Source: Nocardioides sp. URHA0020
GTDB taxonomy: Bacteria > Actinomycetota > Actinomycetes > Propionibacteriales > Nocardioidaceae
Direction of reading: 5' to 3'
DNA: 64,000 nucleotides
NCBI RefSeq assembly: GCF_000620705.1
Contig: NZ_KK211166.1
Location: forward strand, 535,962-599,961
The stretch's first letter is position 1, and the number at the start of each line of letters is the position of its first letter. The notes below the pieces were generated by a model that worked only from the letters and a program-made list of their open reading frames with translations, was not told the origin of the DNA and searched no databases. Positions 16,834 to 26,826 of the stretch are shown piece after piece. A program made the position numbers and the translations under genes.

Positions 16834-18048
16834 TCAGAGCGAGGCCGCCGCCAGCCGCGCGTCGACGGCGACCGGGGCGAGCACGTGGTCGAGCGCGAGA
16901 GCGGCACAGCCGACCAGGCCGGCCCGGTCGCCGTGCGTGGCCGGCAAGAACTGCAGGTCGCGGGTGGCCAGCGGCGCGGCCAGGGCGTAGACGCTCTCGC
17001 GGATGCCGGCGACGTGGAAGTCGAAGGCCGACGCCATGTCTCCGCCGATCACCACGGCGGCCGGGTTGAGCAGGTTGATGGCGATCGCCAGCACCTCACC
17101 GAGCTCGCGTCCGCTGTCACGCAGCAGCCCGCGGGCGGTGGGGTCACCCTGCAGGGCCAGCGCGACCAGGTCGCGCAGGTGGCCGACCTCGTGGCCGGAC
17201 TCGCGGGCGCGGGCCACCAGGGCCCAGCCGCCGGCCAGCGTCTCGAGGCAGCCGGTGGCGCCGCAGCGGCAGGCCAGCCCGGCGGCCGCGTCGACCTTGG
17301 TGTGGCCGATCTCGCCGGCGGCGCCGAGATGACCGCTGAGCACCCGGCCGTCGGCGATGATGCCGAGGCCCAGGCCGGTCGAGGCCTTGACGACCAGGAC
17401 GTCGTCGAGGGTGGCCGAGCGGCCGAGGAGCTCGGAGCGGGCGAGCACGTCGGCGTCGTTGCCGACGAAGAGCGGAGCGTTCGTGACGATGCCGAGGTAC
17501 GGCGCCAGCTCGACGCCGTCCCAGCCCGACATCACCGGCGAGCCGATGCTGATGCCGCGCTGGGCGTCGAGGGTGCCGGGCAGGCTCAGGCCGACGCCCA
17601 GCACGGGCGGCTCGACGCCGTCGAGCAGCGTGGCGAGCCGGTCGGCGATCTGCGGCATCAGGGTGTCGGGTCCGACCCCGACCTCGTGGTCCTCGGAGTC
17701 CGAGCCGATCTCCTCGCCGTCGAGGTCCATCACAGCGAGCTGGCTGCGGGAGCGGCCGATCGCGATGGCCACCACGACGCCGGCGTCCTGGTTGAAGACC
17801 AGCGCGCCCGGCGGTCGGCCGCCGGTCGACGCGAGCTCCTCGCCCAGCAGCAACAGCCCGGCCGAGGTCAGCGAGCTGACGCGGGTGGTGATGGCCGTGC
17901 GGGAGAGCCCGGTGAGGGCCCGGAGCTGGGAGCGGGTGCTCGCCCGTCCGCTGCGGACCAGGTCGAGCAGCTCACCGGCGGTCGCCGGAGCGGCGCTCTC
18001 GCGCGGTTCGGTCCGCTGCACGGCGGCACGGGTCTGGGTCTGCGTCAC
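16834..18048 (-). CDS. ROK-family transcriptional regulator
   Basis: A 404-residue regulator. Residues about 20-80 form a winged helix (ELLDLVRSGRASTRSQL, LSRTAITTRVSSLTSAGLLL). The ROK sugar-kinase-like domain follows, with the zinc motif CRCGATGCLETLAGG and GEIGHTKVDAA. Such proteins respond to sugars or sugar phosphates and usually repress nearby carbohydrate genes. It is divergent from zwf-edd-eda across 87 bp of AT-rich, palindrome-rich DNA, so it is the likely regulator of that operon and of itself. Its GTG lies 6 bp after -10 TATGCT (leaderless). Confidence 0.88.
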   Translation of the reverse strand: MTQTQTRAAVQRTEPRESAAPATAGELLDLVRSGRASTRSQLRALTGLSRTAITTRVSSLTSAGLLLLGEELASTGGRPPGALVFNQDAGVVVAIAIGRSRSQLAVMDLDGEEIGSDSEDHEVGVGPDTLMPQIADRLATLLDGVEPPVLGVGLSLPGTLDAQRGISIGSPVMSGWDGVELAPYLGIVTNAPLFVGNDADVLARSELLGRSATLDDVLVVKASTGLGLGIIADGRVLSGHLGAAGEIGHTKVDAAAGLACRCGATGCLETLAGGWALVARARESGHEVGHLRDLVALALQGDPTARGLLRDSGRELGEVLAIAINLLNPAAVVIGGDMASAFDFHVAGIRESVYALAAPLATRDLQFLPATHGDRAGLVGCAALALDHVLAPVAVDARLAAASL

Positions 18049-18054
18049 GGCGAG

Positions 18055-18060
18055 AGCATA
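18055..18060 (-). promoter_or_regulatory. -10 box of the ROK regulator gene (leaderless)
   Basis: TATGCT on the minus strand, 6 bp before the GTG start at 18048. Confidence 0.55.
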
Positions 18061-18078
18061 ACGCCCCCGACTTTGATC

Positions 18079-18128
18079 CTAAAAAAACCTTAGATGTGTT
18101 TGCATAAGTTCGAACTAGTTCCTACCGT
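18079..18128 (+). promoter_or_regulatory. zwf promoter with overlapping operator palindromes
   Basis: -35 TTGCAT (18100-18105), exactly 17 bp, -10 TACCGT (18123-18128), then 7 bp to the zwf ATG. The spacer holds two overlapping perfect 10-bp palindromes, AGTTCGAACT (18107-18116) and GAACTAGTTC (18112-18121). A looser CTAA-N7-TTAG (18079-18093) lies upstream. Binding by the divergent ROK protein is inferred from position only. Confidence 0.6.
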
Positions 18129-18135
18129 AGAGCGC

Positions 18136-19632
18136 ATGGACCAGAACCCCAGCCCGCACGTGCTGCCCGCAGCGTGTGACTTCACCGTCTTCGGCGGGAC
18201 GGGCGACCTGGCACTGCGCAAGCTGCTGCCGGCCCTGTACCACCGCGACCTCGAGGGTCAGCTGCCCGCCGACTACCGGATCCTGGGCGTCTCCCGCTCC
18301 GACCTCGACGACGCCGGCTGGCGCGCCGAGGTCCGCGACGCGCTCGGCCTCCACGTCGACGCCGCCGACCTGTACGACGGCGCGGTCGACCGTTTCCTGG
18401 CCCGGCTCTTCCACCTGAACCTCGACGCCGAGGTGCCCGAGGACTGGGACCGCTTCCACGCGCTCCTCAAGGACCGGCCGCACCCCGAGGAGGCGGTCCG
18501 GGTCTTCTACCTCGCCGTCGCCCCCAAGCTCTTCGGCTCGATCTGCCAGCGCCTCGACGAGATCGGCGTCGTCGACGAGCACGCCCGCGTCGTGCTCGAG
18601 AAGCCGATCGGGCACGACCTGGAGTCGGCCCGCGAGGTCAACGACGCCGTCGGCCGGGTCTTCCAGGAGTCGCAGATCTTCCGGATCGACCACTACCTCG
18701 GCAAGGAGAGCGTCCAGAACCTCCTGGTCACCCGCTTCGCCAACACCTTCCTCGAGCCGCTGTGGAACTCGCGCTGGGTCGACCACGTCGAGATCACCGT
18801 CTCCGAGACCGTCGGGGTCGGTGGCCGTGGCGAGTACTACGACAACGCCGGCGCGCTGCGCGACATGGTGCAGAACCACCTGCTGCAGCTGCTCTGCCTG
18901 GTGGCGATGGAGCCCCCGACGTACGTCGGGCGCGAGACCGTGCGTGACGAGAAGGTCAAGGTCCTCCAGGCGCTGCGGCCGATGGGGCCGAGCGAGGTCG
19001 ACCACGACACCGTCCGCGGCCGGTACGACGCCGGCCTCGTCGACGGCGTCGCCGTGCCGTCGTACGCCGACGACCTCGGCCACGGAGGGTCTCGGACCGA
19101 GACCTTCGTGGCCCTCAAGACCGAGGTGCAGAACTGGCGATGGGCCGGGGTGCCGTTCTACCTGCGCACCGGCAAGAGGATGGACCGACGGGCGTCCGAG
19201 ATCGTGGTGGTCTTCAAGGAGCCGCCGCACTCGATGTTCCCCGGGGCCGAGGGCACCACCGCGCCCAACCGGCTGCACATCCTGGTCCAGCCCGACGAGG
19301 GCATGCGCCTGCACCTCACCGCCAAGGAGCCCGGCCCAGGGGGCTACCGCCTCCGGCCGGTCTCCTTGGACCTCAGCTACGCCACGGCGTTCGACGCCCG
19401 GCTCCCCGACGCCTACGAGCGCCTGCTCATGGACGTGATCAAGGGCAACCCGACGCTCTTCATGCGCCGCGACGAGGTCGAGGCGGCCTGGACCTGGACC
19501 GAGCCGATCCTGCGCCGGTGGACGGCCACGCGCGAGCGCCCCAAGCGGTACCCGGCCGGGACGACCGGACCGATCGCCGCCGCCATGCTCCTCGAGCGTG
19601 ACGGCCGGACCTGGCAGGAGCCCGACCAGTGA
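18136..19632 (+). CDS. zwf: Glucose-6-phosphate 1-dehydrogenase
   Basis: A 498-residue cytosolic enzyme oxidising glucose 6-phosphate to 6-phosphogluconolactone with NAD(P)+. It shows the nucleotide-binding [17 protein letters not shown], the conserved [11 protein letters not shown] and the active-site RIDHYLGKE. Length matches the family. ATG 18136 is chosen by its promoter spacing. It is the first gene of zwf-edd-eda, and its stop overlaps the edd start (GTGA). No pgl gene is present in the window, so lactonase must be elsewhere or the step spontaneous. Confidence 0.95.
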   Translation: MDQNPSPHVLPAACDFTVFGGTGDLALRKLLPALYHRDLEGQLPADYRILGVSRSDLDDAGWRAEVRDALGLHVDAADLYDGAVDRFLARLFHLNLDAEVPEDWDRFHALLKDRPHPEEAVRVFYLAVAPKLFGSICQRLDEIGVVDEHARVVLEKPIGHDLESAREVNDAVGRVFQESQIFRIDHYLGKESVQNLLVTRFANTFLEPLWNSRWVDHVEITVSETVGVGGRGEYYDNAGALRDMVQNHLLQLLCLVAMEPPTYVGRETVRDEKVKVLQALRPMGPSEVDHDTVRGRYDAGLVDGVAVPSYADDLGHGGSRTETFVALKTEVQNWRWAGVPFYLRTGKRMDRRASEIVVVFKEPPHSMFPGAEGTTAPNRLHILVQPDEGMRLHLTAKEPGPGGYRLRPVSLDLSYATAFDARLPDAYERLLMDVIKGNPTLFMRRDEVEAAWTWTEPILRRWTATRERPKRYPAGTTGPIAAAMLLERDGRTWQEPDQ

Positions 19633-21512
19633 CCCCACCCGCGCACCAGAGCCTGCATCCCACGCTCGCGGCCGTCACGGCCCGCATCGTCGAGCGCAGC
19701 ACCGCGAGCCGCGCCGAGTACGTCCGCCGGCTCGAGGCCGCCCAGCACGCCGGTCCCGCCCGCGAGGCCCTGGCCTGCGCCAACCTTGCGCACGGCTTCG
19801 CCGCGGCCGAGCCCACCGACAAGCTGGCTCTGCGCGGGCGGGTCAAGCCCAACATCGCGATCGTGTCGTCGTACAACGACATGCTGTCGGCCCACCAGCC
19901 CTACCGCGACTACCCCGAGACGCTCAAGCACGCGATCATCCGGGCCGGGGGCATCGCCCAGTTCGCCGGCGGCGTGCCCGCCATGTGCGACGGCATCACC
20001 CAGGGCCGTGACGGCATGCAGCTCTCGCTGTACAGCCGCGACGTGATCGCGATGTCGGCCGCGATCGCCCTGTCCCACGACATGTTCGACGGCGTGCTGA
20101 TGCTCGGCGTCTGCGACAAGATCACCCCTGGCCTCCTGATCGGCGCGCTGGCGTTCGGCCACCTGCCGACGGTCTTCGTGCCGGCCGGGCCGATGACCTC
20201 CGGGCTGCCGAACTCGGAGAAGGCGCGGGTGCGCCAGCTGTACGCCGAGGGGAAGATCGGCCGCGACGAGCTGCTCGAGGCCGAGGCGGCGTCGTACCAC
20301 TCCGCCGGCACCTGCACCTTCTACGGCACCGCCAACTCCAACCAGCTGCTGATGGAGGTGCTCGGCCTGCACCTGCCGGGCTCCTCCTTCGTCAACCCCG
20401 GCACGCCGCTGCGCGAGGCGCTGACCCGCGCGGCCGGCCGCAGGGTCACCGAGATGACGCCGCAGGGCGGTGAGCCCACCCCGATCGGCGAGATCGTCGA
20501 CGAGAAGGCGATCGTCAACGCCTGCGTGGCGCTGCTCGCCAGCGGCGGCTCGACGAACCACACGATGCACCTGGTCGCGATCGCCCGCGCGGCCGGCATC
20601 AGCCTCACCTGGGACGACCTGTCCGACCTGTCGGCCGTCGTGCCGCTGCTCAGCCGGATGTACCCCAACGGCGAGGCGGACGTGAACCACTTCCACGCCG
20701 CGGGCGGGATCGGCTTCCTGGTGCGGACCCTCCTCGAGGCAGGTCTGCTGCACGACGACGTCCAGACGATCGTGGGTCGCGGCCTGTGGCGCTACACGCA
20801 GGAGCCGGTGCTGCGCGGCGACGAGCTCACGTGGGAGGACGGCCCGACCGAGTCGCTCGACCACGGGGTGCTGCGTCCGGCCTCCGACCCGTTCTCGGTC
20901 GACGGCGGGCTGCGGATGCTGACGGGTCCGCTGGGCCGTGCGGTGATCAAGACCTCCGCGGTCAAGCCGGAGCACCGGCTGGTGAGCGCGCCGGCCGTCG
21001 TCTTCGACGACCAGCACGACTTCCTGACGGCCTTCGGCCACGGCGAGCTCGACGGCCGCGACTTCGTCGCCGTCATCCGCTACCAGGGCCCCGCCGCCAA
21101 CGGCATGCCGGAGCTGCACAAGCTCACCCCCGCGCTCGGCGTGCTGCAGGACCGTGGCCAGAAGGTCGCGATCGTGACCGACGGCCGGATGTCCGGTGCG
21201 TCGGGCAAGGTCCCGGCCGCCATCCACGTCACGCCCGAGGCCGCCCTCGGCGGCCCGCTGTCCCGGATCCAGGACGGCGACGTCATCACCGTCGACGCGG
21301 ACGGCGGTCTGCTCGGCCTGGACGTCGACCACGAGTCCTTCTCGCGCCGCCCGGCCACGGGGCGCGCACCGCAGGGCTCGGAGTGGGCCGGCACCGGCCG
21401 CGAGCTCTTCGCCGCCTTCCGCGCCACCGTCGGGACCGCCGACACCGGCGCCAGCGTCTTCCCGGGCATCACCGCCCCCGGCCAGGAGGTCCGCCTTGTC
21501 CAGCCAGTCTGA
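19629..21512 (+). CDS. edd: Phosphogluconate dehydratase
   Basis: A 627-residue member of the IlvD/Edd family that dehydrates 6-phosphogluconate to 2-keto-3-deoxy-6-phosphogluconate (Entner-Doudoroff pathway). Conserved pieces are [56 protein letters not shown] and [17 protein letters not shown]. The Cys residues in CDG, CDK and TCTF are the expected Fe-S ligands. The 600-residue length and the flanking zwf and eda favour Edd over dihydroxyacid dehydratase. GTG start overlaps the zwf stop. Confidence 0.94.
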   Translation: MTPPAHQSLHPTLAAVTARIVERSTASRAEYVRRLEAAQHAGPAREALACANLAHGFAAAEPTDKLALRGRVKPNIAIVSSYNDMLSAHQPYRDYPETLKHAIIRAGGIAQFAGGVPAMCDGITQGRDGMQLSLYSRDVIAMSAAIALSHDMFDGVLMLGVCDKITPGLLIGALAFGHLPTVFVPAGPMTSGLPNSEKARVRQLYAEGKIGRDELLEAEAASYHSAGTCTFYGTANSNQLLMEVLGLHLPGSSFVNPGTPLREALTRAAGRRVTEMTPQGGEPTPIGEIVDEKAIVNACVALLASGGSTNHTMHLVAIARAAGISLTWDDLSDLSAVVPLLSRMYPNGEADVNHFHAAGGIGFLVRTLLEAGLLHDDVQTIVGRGLWRYTQEPVLRGDELTWEDGPTESLDHGVLRPASDPFSVDGGLRMLTGPLGRAVIKTSAVKPEHRLVSAPAVVFDDQHDFLTAFGHGELDGRDFVAVIRYQGPAANGMPELHKLTPALGVLQDRGQKVAIVTDGRMSGASGKVPAAIHVTPEAALGGPLSRIQDGDVITVDADGGLLGLDVDHESFSRRPATGRAPQGSEWAGTGRELFAAFRATVGTADTGASVFPGITAPGQEVRLVQPV

Positions 21513-22134
21513 GATCGCTCCGTCCGTGCTCGACGTCGTGCCGGTGATGCCGGTGGTGGTGCTCGACTCGCTCGCGCACGCCGTCCCGGTCGCTCGCGCC
21601 CTGGTCGCCGGCGGCCTGCCGGCCATCGAGCTGACGCTGCGTACGCCGGTCGCGCTCGACGCCATCCGCGCGATCGCGTCGGAGGTGCCGGAGATCCTGA
21701 TCGGCGCCGGGACCATCACGACGCCCGGACAGGCCAAGGAGGCGCTCGACGCCGGCGCACAGTTCCTGGTGTCGCCCGGCACGACCCGCCAGCTGCTGCA
21801 CGCGATGCAGGACACCGGCCTGCCCTTCCTCCCGGGCACGGCCACCGTGTCGGAGGTGCTGGCCGCGCTCGAGGCGGGCATCACCGACATGAAGTTCTTC
21901 CCTGCGGCGGCCTCCGGCGGGACGGCGTACCTCAAGGCGATCGCCTCCCCCGTGCCCGCCGCCCGCTTCTGCCCGACCGGCGGCATCACGCCGGCCTCGG
22001 CGGCGTCGTACCTCGCGCTGCCGAACGTCGGCTGCATCGGCGGCTCCTGGATCACTCCCGCCGACGCGCTCGCGGCCGGCGACTGGGACACGGTCACCCG
22101 GCTGGCTGCGGAGGCTGCTGCGCTGGGCGCGTGA
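21496..22134 (+). CDS. eda: 2-dehydro-3-deoxy-phosphogluconate aldolase
   Basis: A 212-residue class I aldolase cleaving KDPG to pyruvate and glyceraldehyde 3-phosphate. The general-base Glu is in PAIELTLRT, the Schiff-base Lys in [12 protein letters not shown], and the phosphate site in FCPTGGI. The TTG at 21496 is chosen because AGGAGGT lies 5 bp upstream; it overlaps the edd end by 17 nt. It closes the Entner-Doudoroff operon. Confidence 0.93.
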   Translation: MSSQSEIAPSVLDVVPVMPVVVLDSLAHAVPVARALVAGGLPAIELTLRTPVALDAIRAIASEVPEILIGAGTITTPGQAKEALDAGAQFLVSPGTTRQLLHAMQDTGLPFLPGTATVSEVLAALEAGITDMKFFPAAASGGTAYLKAIASPVPAARFCPTGGITPASAASYLALPNVGCIGGSWITPADALAAGDWDTVTRLAAEAAALGA

Positions 22135-22153
22135 ATCTGGTTCGCTGAGCGTC

Positions 22154-23026
22154 GTGACCCTCCACCCGGACCCGACGGAGTACGACGTCCAGCTGCCCGG
22201 TCACTCCGCGCACGTCCTGGAGTGGGGTCCGGCCGACGGGCGGCTGGTGGTCGCGCTGCACGGCTTCCCCGACACCGCCTGGACCTGGCGACGGGTCGCG
22301 CCGCTGCTGGCCGACACCGGTTTGCGCGTCGCGGCGCCGTTCCTGCGCGGCTACGCCCCGTCGGGCATCCCCGACGACGGTGACTACTCGGTGCGGGCGC
22401 TGGTCGCCGACGCGGTGGCACTGCATGACGTGCTCGGCGGGGGCGCCGACAGCGTGCTGCTCGGCCACGACTGGGGTGCCATCACGACCAACGCGGTCGT
22501 CGGCGACCCGGCGTCGCCGTACGCCCGGCACGTGTCGCTGGCGGTGCCGCCCTTCGCCGCGATGAACCCGACCCGCGCCACCATCGGCGCGTGGGCGTCC
22601 GGGATGGTGCGGCAGCCCTTCCACTCCTGGTACATCGCGGCCAACCAGGTGCCGGGCCTGTCGGAGCGGCACCTCCACCGGCTGGCAGCACGGCTGTGGC
22701 GGTCGTGGTCCCCGGGGTACGACGCGTCGGAGGACCTCGAGCTGCTGCGGAGCGCCGTACCCGACCTCGCGCACGCGCGTGCGGCGGTGTCGTACTACCG
22801 GGCGATGCTCGGCCGCGGGATCGGGCCGGCGCTCGCGGAGCCGGTCGCACCGCTGCTCTACCTGCACGGCGACCAGGACGGCGCGATGGACCCGCGCTTC
22901 TTCCCGGTCGTGGCGCAGTGGATGCCGGCGACCTCGCGCGCCGTGCTCGTGGGCGGCGCCGGGCACTTCCTGCAGCTCGAGCGGCCGGCCGAGGTGGCCG
23001 CGGAGATCCTGGCCTTCGTCAGCTGA
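22154..23026 (+). CDS. Alpha/beta hydrolase, epoxide hydrolase-like
   Basis: A 290-residue alpha/beta-fold protein. The oxyanion-hole segment HGFPDTAWTWR and the nucleophile elbow LLGHDWGAI (Asp nucleophile) are typical of epoxide hydrolases and haloalkane dehalogenases. The acid is likely in GDQDGAMD and the base is the His in GGAGHFLQLERP. The substrate cannot be told from sequence. It starts 20 bp after eda on the same strand, so could be read through from that operon, and ends overlapping tag by 8 bp on the opposite strand. Confidence 0.85.
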   Translation: MTLHPDPTEYDVQLPGHSAHVLEWGPADGRLVVALHGFPDTAWTWRRVAPLLADTGLRVAAPFLRGYAPSGIPDDGDYSVRALVADAVALHDVLGGGADSVLLGHDWGAITTNAVVGDPASPYARHVSLAVPPFAAMNPTRATIGAWASGMVRQPFHSWYIAANQVPGLSERHLHRLAARLWRSWSPGYDASEDLELLRSAVPDLAHARAAVSYYRAMLGRGIGPALAEPVAPLLYLHGDQDGAMDPRFFPVVAQWMPATSRAVLVGGAGHFLQLERPAEVAAEILAFVS

Positions 23027-23594
23027 GCCCGCGCCGGTGGCAGCCCACCAGGTGCGGGTCGAAGATGCCGATCGCCTCCATCAGGGCGTACATCGTCGTC
23101 GGACCGACGAACGCGAAGCCCCGCTTCTTCAGCTCCTTCGACAGCGCCCTCGACCCCTCCGACGTGGTCGCCATCTCGGAGGTGTCCTGCCACGCGGGCG
23201 GCTCGTCGGGTGCGAACGACAGCACGAACCCCTCCAGGCCCTCCTGCTCCCGGAGAGCCACCGTCGCGCGTGCGTTGGTGATGGTGGCCTCGATCTTCAT
23301 GCGGTTGCGGACGATGCGCGCGTCCGCCATCAGCCGCGCGAGGTCCGCGTCGTCGAACGCCGCGATCGCCTCCGCGTCGAACTCGTGGAAGACCTCGCGG
23401 AAGGCCGGCCGCTTGTTGAGGATCGTCGACCACGACAGCCCGGACTGGAACGCCTCGAGTGTGAGTCTTTCGAGGTACGACGCCTCCCCGTGGACACGCC
23501 GGCCCCACTCCTCGTCGTGGTAGTCGCGCATGACGCCCGCGCCGCCCGCCCACGGGCAGCGCGCCACCCCGTCCTCACCGATCAGCGGTCCCAT
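23019..23594 (-). CDS. tag: DNA-3-methyladenine glycosylase I
   Basis: A 191-residue base-excision repair enzyme that removes 3-methyladenine from alkylated DNA. It has the zinc-binding Cys in RCPWA, YHDEEWG, the helix-hairpin-helix region LSWSTILNKRPAFREVFHEFD and the C-terminal zinc ligands in DPHLVGCHRRG. Length matches Tag (187 in E. coli). ATG 23594 follows -10 CAGGAT by 6 bp. Confidence 0.94.
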   Translation of the reverse strand: MGPLIGEDGVARCPWAGGAGVMRDYHDEEWGRRVHGEASYLERLTLEAFQSGLSWSTILNKRPAFREVFHEFDAEAIAAFDDADLARLMADARIVRNRMKIEATITNARATVALREQEGLEGFVLSFAPDEPPAWQDTSEMATTSEGSRALSKELKKRGFAFVGPTTMYALMEAIGIFDPHLVGCHRRGLS

Positions 23595-23600
23595 GGGGAC

Positions 23601-23606
23601 ATCCTG
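23601..23606 (-). promoter_or_regulatory. -10 box of tag (leaderless)
   Basis: CAGGAT on the minus strand, 6 bp before the tag ATG. Confidence 0.45.
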
Positions 23607-23645
23607 ACGGAGAGCGCCGACACCGGTGCGGGCAGCCGGCGACGC

Positions 23646-24146
23646 CTACGGGCGGGCGTCCCGCTTGGCCTGGCGCCGGGCACCGGCCGACTGCGACGAG
23701 GCGTCCTTCTTGAGCCCACCGGTGGTCTTACGCGTCTGCCGTCCCCGACCGGTGGGAGCGGCACCGGCGGGCGTGCTCGCCGTGGAGTCGGGTCCGGTCG
23801 AGCCCTGGCGGGCTGCCGCCAGGCGCTCGTCCTTGAGTTCGCGAGCCGCCTCGTTGGCGCGGACGGCGACCTGTCGGCTCACCCGGGCCAGCGCCAGCTC
23901 GAACACCTCGGCCTTGTCGCGATCACGCGAGTTCTGGGCGAAGCCCTTGCCGCGACCGCCCGCTTGCTTGACGTTGGAGCTGGCGGCGCGGCGGTAGTTC
24001 TTCGCGTACTTGCTCCGGGTCCGCCGGATCCGGGTGTGGAGCTCGAGCAGCTCGTCCTCGGTGAGGTCGGCGATGGCGTCACGCTCGGTGTCGGCGACGA
24101 GGCCGCGCTCTGCGTCGGACATGGAGTGGAGGACTGCTTTGTTCAT
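23646..24146 (-). CDS. Uncharacterised basic protein, helical
   Basis: About 166 residues, not recognised. The N-terminal half is helical and charged (DLTEDELLELHTRIRRTRSK, YAKNYRRAASSNVKQAGG, FELALARVSRQVAVRANEAA). The C-terminal third is Ser/Thr/Lys/Arg-rich and probably disordered (TTGGLKKDASSQSAGARRQ). No membrane span or signal peptide. ATG 24146 is supported by GCGAGG upstream; earlier in-frame starts are less likely. The basic tail hints at nucleic-acid contact, but this is only composition. Confidence 0.6.
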   Translation of the reverse strand: MNKAVLHSMSDAERGLVADTERDAIADLTEDELLELHTRIRRTRSKYAKNYRRAASSNVKQAGGRGKGFAQNSRDRDKAEVFELALARVSRQVAVRANEAARELKDERLAAARQGSTGPDSTASTPAGAAPTGRGRQTRKTTGGLKKDASSQSAGARRQAKRDARP

Positions 24147-24315
24147 GGTGCCTCGCTTCTGCCGAGCGCGGACCGGGTGCTGCCGCGGTCCTGTGATCAT
24201 GCACCCGTCGACGCCCACTCGGCCAGGTCCGCCGGCGGTGGGCAGCACGGTGAGCGCCCCGACGTCGTACCGAACGGGGCGGAGCGGCAGACGACGTGGT
24301 CGACCTGGTGGGCGA

Positions 24316-25989
24316 TCAGTACTTGAAGCCCGCGACCAGCGTGGTGAGGCGGTCCGTCAGCGCGACGAGCTCGCCGGTCACCTGCTGGGCCTGGACCACC
24401 TGAGCAGTGGTGGCCTCGGCGGCCTCGGCGACGGCGCCGATGTTGCTGGCGATCTCGGTGGCGCCGGTGGCCGCGTCGCTCACGTTGCGGGTGGTCTCGT
24501 TGTTGGTCGCGAGCTGCTCCTCGACCGCGGCGGCGATGGTGGCCTGGTGCTCGTTGATCCGGCCCACCACCTCGGTGATCTCGGTGATCGAGTGCGCGGC
24601 GTTGATGGTGTTGGTCTGGATCTGGTCGATGCGGTTGCCGATGTCCTCGGTGGCGCGCGCCGTCTCCTGGGCGAGCTCCTTGACCTCGGTGGCCACGACC
24701 GCGAAGCCCTTGCCCGCCGCACCGGCCCGGGCCGCCTCGATGGTCGCGTTGAGGGCCAGCAGGTTCGTCTGCCCGGCGATCTTGGTGATCAGCTGGAGCA
24801 CGTCGCCGATCTCGCGTGAGGACTCGCTGAGGCGTCCCATGTCGGTCGACGTCGCCGCGGCGGTGGCGACGGCCTCGGCAGCGACCATCGACGCCTGTGC
24901 AGCCGACTGCGCGATCTCCTCGATCGCCGAGCTCATCTCCTCCGAGCCGGCGGCGACCGTGCTGACGCTCGCCGAGACCTGAGCCGCGGCGGCGGCGACG
25001 ACACCGGCCTGCGCGGCCGCCTCGGCGGCCGCGTCGGAGATCCCTTCGGAGCTGCGGGCCAGTCCGTTCGAGGAGGTCGAGATGGTCGCGACCGACGAGG
25101 CGAGGGTGGCCACGGCGTCCTGGACCCGGCCGACGAAGACGTTGAAGGAGCCGGCGATCGAGCCGAGCTCGTCCGTGCCGTCGACGTCGAGCCGACGGGT
25201 GAGGTCGGCGCGCTCGTCGTCGGCGAGCGCGCGCATGCGCTGGCGCAGCTGCCCCAGTGGGCGACGGATGGTGGCGGAGACGGCCAGGGCGAGCAGCACG
25301 CTGATCACCAGCCCTGCTGCTCCCGCCAGCAGCATCGTGCGTCGGCCGCCGGCCGCGTCGGCGCGGGCCTGTCGGGCGGCCGCGGACCCGGCCGTCTGGG
25401 CCTCCTGGTCGACCGTGGCGACGGCGGCTCCGAGCTTCTGGAAGTTCTCGATCTCCTCACCGATCACCAGGTCGTTGGCTCGTCGCACGGCTGCCGGCGT
25501 GCCGGCCTGGTAGTCGGCTGCGACCTCCACGTCGAGGTCCATGAAGGCGGTGAAGGCCTGACGGGCCAGCTCGACCTGCTGGCGACCGTCCCGGCTCAGG
25601 GCGGGGTTGTCCGCGAGGCGGTCGAGATGGGACTCCAGACGGTCGGCCGCGTCGAGGAACGCCCGGCGACTCTCCCCGCTGTCGGTAGCGGCGTCCGGGA
25701 CACCTCGGACAGCATCGAAGGCGTAGGCGGTCTGCCACCCGTTCCAGTCCGCGGTGTCGAAGCGGACGTCCGCCAGGTCACCGGAGAGCGCCAGGTAGCG
25801 CTCCACCGTGGTCGACGCGTCCTGCTGCCGGGAGAAGCCGTGCACGCCGATTGCCACCACGATCGCCAGGACGATCGGGCCGACCAAGGCGAGGAACATC
25901 AGGCGAGAGGTGATGGACGTCCGTCGTGCCCACGAGGTGTGACCCGGGGAGGGCGCGCGACGCGGAGTCGCCGGCAGGAGGTCGTTCAC
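24316..25989 (-). CDS. Methyl-accepting chemotaxis protein
   Basis: A 557-residue chemoreceptor. The N-terminal membrane span is near residues 30-52 ([20 protein letters not shown]). An extracytoplasmic four-helix sensor region follows, then a second span near 215-237 ([19 protein letters not shown]), a HAMP domain and the coiled-coil signalling domain. The hairpin tip has [20 protein letters not shown] and [15 protein letters not shown]. It signals to CheA/CheW, but no che gene is nearby, so it is an orphan receptor here. Ligand unknown. Confidence 0.9.
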   Translation of the reverse strand: MNDLLPATPRRAPSPGHTSWARRTSITSRLMFLALVGPIVLAIVVAIGVHGFSRQQDASTTVERYLALSGDLADVRFDTADWNGWQTAYAFDAVRGVPDAATDSGESRRAFLDAADRLESHLDRLADNPALSRDGRQQVELARQAFTAFMDLDVEVAADYQAGTPAAVRRANDLVIGEEIENFQKLGAAVATVDQEAQTAGSAAARQARADAAGGRRTMLLAGAAGLVISVLLALAVSATIRRPLGQLRQRMRALADDERADLTRRLDVDGTDELGSIAGSFNVFVGRVQDAVATLASSVATISTSSNGLARSSEGISDAAAEAAAQAGVVAAAAAQVSASVSTVAAGSEEMSSAIEEIAQSAAQASMVAAEAVATAAATSTDMGRLSESSREIGDVLQLITKIAGQTNLLALNATIEAARAGAAGKGFAVVATEVKELAQETARATEDIGNRIDQIQTNTINAAHSITEITEVVGRINEHQATIAAAVEEQLATNNETTRNVSDAATGATEIASNIGAVAEAAEATTAQVVQAQQVTGELVALTDRLTTLVAGFKY

Positions 25990-26095
25990 GGCACATTCAT
26001 CGGCACCTGCGCCTCAGATCTGAGGCGCGACGCAGGCACGCGGCGTGGTGGCGCTGTGATCGCTTTGGGTCGCGCCAACCCGGACGGGCCCTCGG

Positions 26096-26509
26096 TCAGG
26101 ACGTGACGATCCGGAACTCGTGCGCCTGCGCCAGGAGGTGCTCGTCGTACGGACGCACGTCAACGCTCGTCACGCGTGCATCGAGGCCGGCACCCACCGG
26201 CGCGAAGGAGAGCGCTCGCTCGACAGCCTCTGCCACACCGGCACGCCCGACCATCAGGTCCTCCGACGACACCTCTTCAGCCATCAGACGCAGCACCGTG
26301 ACGCAGACGGCGTGCATCGCTCGCTCATCTGCGGGGTCGTACCCGAGCGGGACATCCCTCTCGTCCGTGGGGTGCCGCACGGTCAGGCGCACGGTGACGT
26401 CGACCAGCACAACGCGGTCGTCGTGAGCGACCAGTGGGCATCCGGTGAGCACGTAGTCGCGGTCGCGGAGATCGCGGGACACCGATGCGTGACGAGAGAA
26501 CAGACCCAT
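26096..26509 (-). CDS. Small uncharacterised protein, weakly band-7/SPFH-like
   Basis: About 137 residues if translated from MGLFSRHASVS; the open frame continues 28 residues upstream. A beta-rich first half (VVLVDVTVRLTVRHP) is followed by a helical part (AVCVTVLRLMAEEVSSEDLM, GVAEAVERAL) and a final strand (DARVTSVDVRPYD). The strand-helix-strand order recalls the SPFH/band-7 domain without its membrane hairpin, but similarity is faint. Ribosome-binding site unclear. Function not assignable. Confidence 0.4.
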   Translation of the reverse strand: MGLFSRHASVSRDLRDRDYVLTGCPLVAHDDRVVLVDVTVRLTVRHPTDERDVPLGYDPADERAMHAVCVTVLRLMAEEVSSEDLMVGRAGVAEAVERALSFAPVGAGLDARVTSVDVRPYDEHLLAQAHEFRIVTS

Positions 26510-26826
26510 GTCGAGCAGCGTTCCCGCGCAGCGGGGACTCCAGCCGTCGAATCCGAGTGAGTCTTCGGGCGTCGGCGTCACCGCGCAGGTCATGCCCTCC
26601 CTGCTGGTGTGGAAGGACGGCGTACATCAGAACCGGCGGGCGCCCGAGCGGACAGCCAATCGGTGTTCAGCGGACTTCACCCCGGCGAGCACAGCGCAGC
26701 TCGCCGAGAAGACGCCGGCGATCGTCCCGATGAGCAGCCGGATCAGCGACGCGGCTGCCGCCGAATCCACCCATCGGCGGACCCGGGCGGTCCCCGATGC
26801 GCAACGACCCTGCTTGAGTGGGCGGC
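26510..26826. other. 317-bp gap with a possible 47-residue membrane peptide
   Basis: No convincing gene. On the minus strand a frame from GTG 26770 to 26627 would give a 47-residue peptide whose core AASLIRLLIGTIAGVFSASC is hydrophobic like a membrane span. There is no Shine-Dalgarno sequence or -10 box of the type used by neighbours, so it may be chance. Confidence 0.25.

Noticed and set aside
19413..22421. A 1,000-codon minus-strand frame opposite edd and eda.
   Set aside because: It is the antisense shadow of genes with full catalytic motifs and has no recognisable domain of its own.
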